This document shows positions 61,749-64,000 of a stretch of 64,000 bases of DNA, in pieces. The notes under the pieces are model-generated. The model was not told the DNA's origin and did no database searches. It saw only the letters and a program-made list of their open reading frames with translations. Each line of letters opens with the position of its first letter. The first letter of the stretch is position 1. The DNA comes from Bin87 sp963692995 (GTDB lineage Bacteria > Chloroflexota > Dehalococcoidia > Lucifugimonadales > UBA3495). Where the stretch lies: positions 1,302,001-1,366,000 of the forward strand of contig OY843611.1 of the NCBI GenBank assembly GCA_963692995.1. Reading direction: 5' to 3'. The translations under genes were made by a program, and so were the position numbers.

Positions 61749-62693
61749 ATGGCTAATAACAGCACCATGACCATTGCTTCCGCCGTTGCGTTATCCGGCG
61801 TGTCCAAGCATTTCGGACGAGTGCGGGCCGTTGACGATGTAACGCTGGACATTCCGGCCGGCGGAGTGTACGGACTGCTGGGCCCCAACGGCTCCGGCAA
61901 GACCACGCTGCTGTCAATGCTGGCCGGCTTTTTGCGGCCCACGTCCGGCTCGATAGCGTTGCTGGGTCAAAGCGGGCCAACCGGGCAGCGCGACGCTTTG
62001 CAGCGCACCGGTGCGCTTATTGGGGGGCCCACCTTCTGGCCGTATCTGTCCTGCCGCGACAACCTGCGCTGTCTGCAAGGTACTTACGCAACGGGCGGCG
62101 GAGACGCGGAAATCGACAACCTGCTGGCTACCGTTAATTTGGACGGCGACGCCGCGTCGCGCAAGTTCCGCGCCTGCTCCACCGGAATGAAACAGCGTTT
62201 GGGAATCGCCGGCGCCTTGCTGGGCAATCCGTCGCTGCTGATTCTGGACGAACCGACCAACGGGCTGGACCCGGCGGGCATCATTGAAGTGCGCCAGCTC
62301 ATCCGCAGTCTGGTGGGTGAAAACCGGCGCACGATTATTTTGGCCAGCCACCTGCTGAACGAGGTTGAGCAGGTCTGCGACCGGGTTGGCGTGATGGCCG
62401 GAGGACGGCTGCTGTACTCGGGCCCGGTTGCCGAGCTTGGCGCTCCGGCGCAGGTAGCCATCCGGACTACCGACGATGCCCTGGCGGCGGAACTGCTGGC
62501 GGCGGGCGGATGGGAATTAACCGCGCAGCCCGACGCGGGGTTGGAAATCGCTGCCGTGCCGGGACGAGAATGGGAAATCACCCGCGATTTAGCCAACGCC
62601 GGCGTTTATATTGCCGAGATGCGCTCCACCGGCGGTTCGCTGGAAGCAGGGTTTATGGAAGTAACCGGCGGGCCGGAGAGACTTGATGCTTGA
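61749..62693 (+). CDS. ABC transporter ATP-binding protein
   Basis: 314 aa. Walker A GPNGSGKTTLLSMLAGF, the signature CSTGMKQRLGIAGALLGN, Walker B LLILDEPTNGLDPAGI and H-loop ILASHLLNEVEQ. After residue 225 it has an extension typical of drug/antibiotic or lipid exporters (ABC-2 type). It pairs with the following permease (8-nt overlap). The substrate is unknown. Confidence 0.93.
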   Translation: MANNSTMTIASAVALSGVSKHFGRVRAVDDVTLDIPAGGVYGLLGPNGSGKTTLLSMLAGFLRPTSGSIALLGQSGPTGQRDALQRTGALIGGPTFWPYLSCRDNLRCLQGTYATGGGDAEIDNLLATVNLDGDAASRKFRACSTGMKQRLGIAGALLGNPSLLILDEPTNGLDPAGIIEVRQLIRSLVGENRRTIILASHLLNEVEQVCDRVGVMAGGRLLYSGPVAELGAPAQVAIRTTDDALAAELLAAGGWELTAQPDAGLEIAAVPGREWEITRDLANAGVYIAEMRSTGGSLEAGFMEVTGGPERLDA

Positions 62694-63504
62694 TGCGGCG
62701 CAGGCGGTGGCGCTTCACATCCGCTGGGAGTGGTTTCGGCTGTCCCGACGCCCGGCTTTCCGGGTAATTATGGGGATGGTCGCCGTCCCCGTTATCCTCA
62801 TCCTGTTGGTTGCGGTTCTGGTTCGGAACGCCGGGGCTGGTTACGGGCTGCCGGCCGAGGCTTTTCCGTTCTTAATCTTTCTGGCGTTGAACGTAGTAGG
62901 GCCGTTTCTGGCGGTTTTTTTGACCGCCATTATTTTCAGCGGGGAATACGGCTGGGGAACCCTGCGCGCCCTGCTGGCGCGAGGTTGTCCCCGCTGGCAG
63001 CCGGCGCTGGCCAAGCTGCTGCTGGTCGGCATCGTGCTGGTGGTCGTCTGGACGGTTTCCTGGGCCTTGGCCGCGACGGTGGGGCTGATCGCCGGCAGTC
63101 CCGACGGGCAGCTGGAATTGCCTTTCGGCGCCGCCGAAGGCTGGGGAGCGGTTGCAGCGCGGTTTTTCGGCAGCCTGCCGGCGGCCATCGCGTATATGAG
63201 TTTGGCCGCGCTGCTGTGCGCCGTCAGCCGCTCGGCCACATTCGGAGTAATTGTCGCCGCCGCCATCCTGATTGCCGAATCTACGGTCTATCCGGTGGCG
63301 ATACTAATCGCAGAGCAGGTCTATGAGTTCCCGCTGTATAAATACCTGCGCTGGACGCTGCGCGGAGCAATGTCCGGGCTCGCGGGCAACGATGAAATCA
63401 GCTCTTGGCATTTTGCGCCGGCGGCGCTGGCCTACATAACGTTGTTCTGCGCGCTGACGCTGGCCATCATCACCCGCCGGGATGTGAGCGGTGGCAATGG
63501 CTGA
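62686..63504 (+). CDS. ABC-2 type transporter permease
   Basis: 272 aa from the ATG at 62686, overlapping the ATPase stop. Six hydrophobic helices: GMVAVPVILILLVAVLV, FLIFLALNVVGPFLAVFLTAII, LLLVGIVLVVVWTVSWALAATV, AIAYMSLAALLCAVS, FGVIVAAAILIAE and LAYITLFCALTLAII. The EYGWGTLRALLARGCPRW loop is the characteristic ABC-2 motif. It forms an export complex with the ATPase. Confidence 0.9.
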   Translation: MLDAAQAVALHIRWEWFRLSRRPAFRVIMGMVAVPVILILLVAVLVRNAGAGYGLPAEAFPFLIFLALNVVGPFLAVFLTAIIFSGEYGWGTLRALLARGCPRWQPALAKLLLVGIVLVVVWTVSWALAATVGLIAGSPDGQLELPFGAAEGWGAVAARFFGSLPAAIAYMSLAALLCAVSRSATFGVIVAAAILIAESTVYPVAILIAEQVYEFPLYKYLRWTLRGAMSGLAGNDEISSWHFAPAALAYITLFCALTLAIITRRDVSGGNG

Positions 63505-63612
63505 TAACTCACGAACCGATAACGCCGTGAGGTTGCTCGGCCGTGAGTTCGGCATTCGACGCCAATACCGTTGCGGCCCGGCCCAGCGCTAGGATAAGGC
63601 GGCGCTGCGGGT

Positions 63613-63618
63613 TATAAT
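63613..63618 (+). promoter_or_regulatory. -10 TATAAT before the last gene
   Basis: TATAAT, 43 nt upstream of the ATG at 63661. The TGn extension is missing and no clear -35 was found. Confidence 0.5.
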
Positions 63619-63660
63619 GCCGTCGGTTTCGCAGCATACCCTTGGTTGAGTTTGAGCAGG

Positions 63661-64000
63661 ATGTCCCAAGCGCCACAGAACAGTTCCAATGACGAGTATG
63701 TCCGGCAGTTCCTGCCCCCGGAGCGACGCGGGCCGCCCATCTCCGACGTGGAAGTAGCGAAAGCCGCCGTGAAAACGCCCGCTGCGGAGGTTGTGGAGGC
63801 TCTCGAAGCTGCGCCTGATACGCCGGTGTCCGACGGCGCGATCCCGGCAGCTGCGGTCAAATCGGCATCGCCCGACCCGCTACCCGCTACCGTTACCCGT
63901 CACATCTCCGAACCGGAAGACCGGCCGTCCCCGGAAGCGTTGGCCGAGGATCCGGAAGATGACGATACCCTTCCGGCCTATGTGGAGGCCAACGATCTAT
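63661..64000 (+). CDS. Acidic low-complexity protein, 3' partial
   Basis: 113 codons from the ATG at 63661 with GAGCAGG just upstream; the frame is open at the window end. The visible part is hydrophilic and rich in Pro, Glu, Ala and Asp (PAAEVVEALEAAPDTPVSDG), with no membrane segment. It is likely the disordered N-terminus of a larger protein, such as a membrane or cell-division protein whose domains lie beyond the window. It cannot be named. Confidence 0.65.
   Translation, partial: MSQAPQNSSNDEYVRQFLPPERRGPPISDVEVAKAAVKTPAAEVVEALEAAPDTPVSDGAIPAAAVKSASPDPLPATVTRHISEPEDRPSPEALAEDPEDDDTLPAYVEANDL

Overview
The window is from a GC-rich bacterium. The gene content fits Chloroflexota best (SAR202 / Dehalococcoidia-like lineages): three luciferase-like flavin monooxygenases, a DUF3090/SCO1664 pair, Uma2 nucleases, a fumarylacetoacetate hydrolase, Ldh-type and MDR dehydrogenases, HpaI aldolase and amidase. 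Housekeeping genes (rpoD, dnaG, ftsH, hflK/hflC, tRNA-Gly) show it is chromosome. The assignment is inferred from gene content, not from a marker-gene comparison.

Layout. 0-6 kb: C-terminal part of a CNNM/CorC CBS protein, a sortase-fold protein without its catalytic residues, a zinc ribbon, then the dnaG-rpoD operon on the minus strand, closed by a hairpin terminator. 6-13.3 kb: SCO1664/DUF3090 pair, asparaginase, LLM monooxygenase, MBL hydrolase, M16 protease, aldolase, Uma2. 13.3-18 kb: hflK-hflC and ftsH (membrane protein quality control). 18.5-28.8 kb: nitrilase, CdsZ-like zinc ribbon, SDR, tRNA-Gly(CCC), a deiodinase-like gene with an in-frame UGA, ABC-F ATPase, amidase, alpha/beta hydrolase, Yip1 protein, MTHFS. 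29-38.3 kb: TauE/SafE transporter plus a decayed paralogue, Ldh dehydrogenase, a RecF-like ATPase with an internally deleted DUF4276 partner, MDR dehydrogenase, FAH hydrolase, a receptor-like binding protein and a FIST protein. 38.4-46.4 kb: nucleotidyltransferase remnant, Amt transporter, a UDG-fold-like protein, a hydrolase/methyltransferase fusion, an NHL propeller, and E1 alpha/beta of a 2-oxoacid dehydrogenase. 46.4-49 kb: an accessory island with a DNA-methylase remnant and a two-gene DUF1828 cassette. 49-64 kb: epimerase, two LLM monooxygenases, Uma2, MDR, a possible HEPN-plus-primase-wHTH protein, HesB with a Gly/Cys tail, pentapeptide protein, gamma-glutamyltransferase, HNH nuclease, PaREP1, FAD oxidase and an ABC exporter.

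The strongest unusual signal is the gene at 21437-22189 (minus). Translation through one UGA gives a continuous iodothyronine-deiodinase-like protein with selenocysteine exactly at the family active site, and a stem-loop of bacterial-SECIS geometry follows the UGA. Other signals: a recurring extended -10 element (TGnTAyAmT) upstream of at least nine genes, tandem arrays growing out of a dispersed GCGGGAATGACG palindrome, several enzymes lacking canonical catalytic residues, and remnants of restriction, toxin-antitoxin and ATPase/TOPRIM systems next to the intact DUF1828 cassette.

Functionally, most intact genes are catabolic enzymes for small carboxylates, amides and oxygenated organics, mixed with proteostasis and replication/transcription core genes. 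Few form long operons; most are single genes or pairs with their own promoter.
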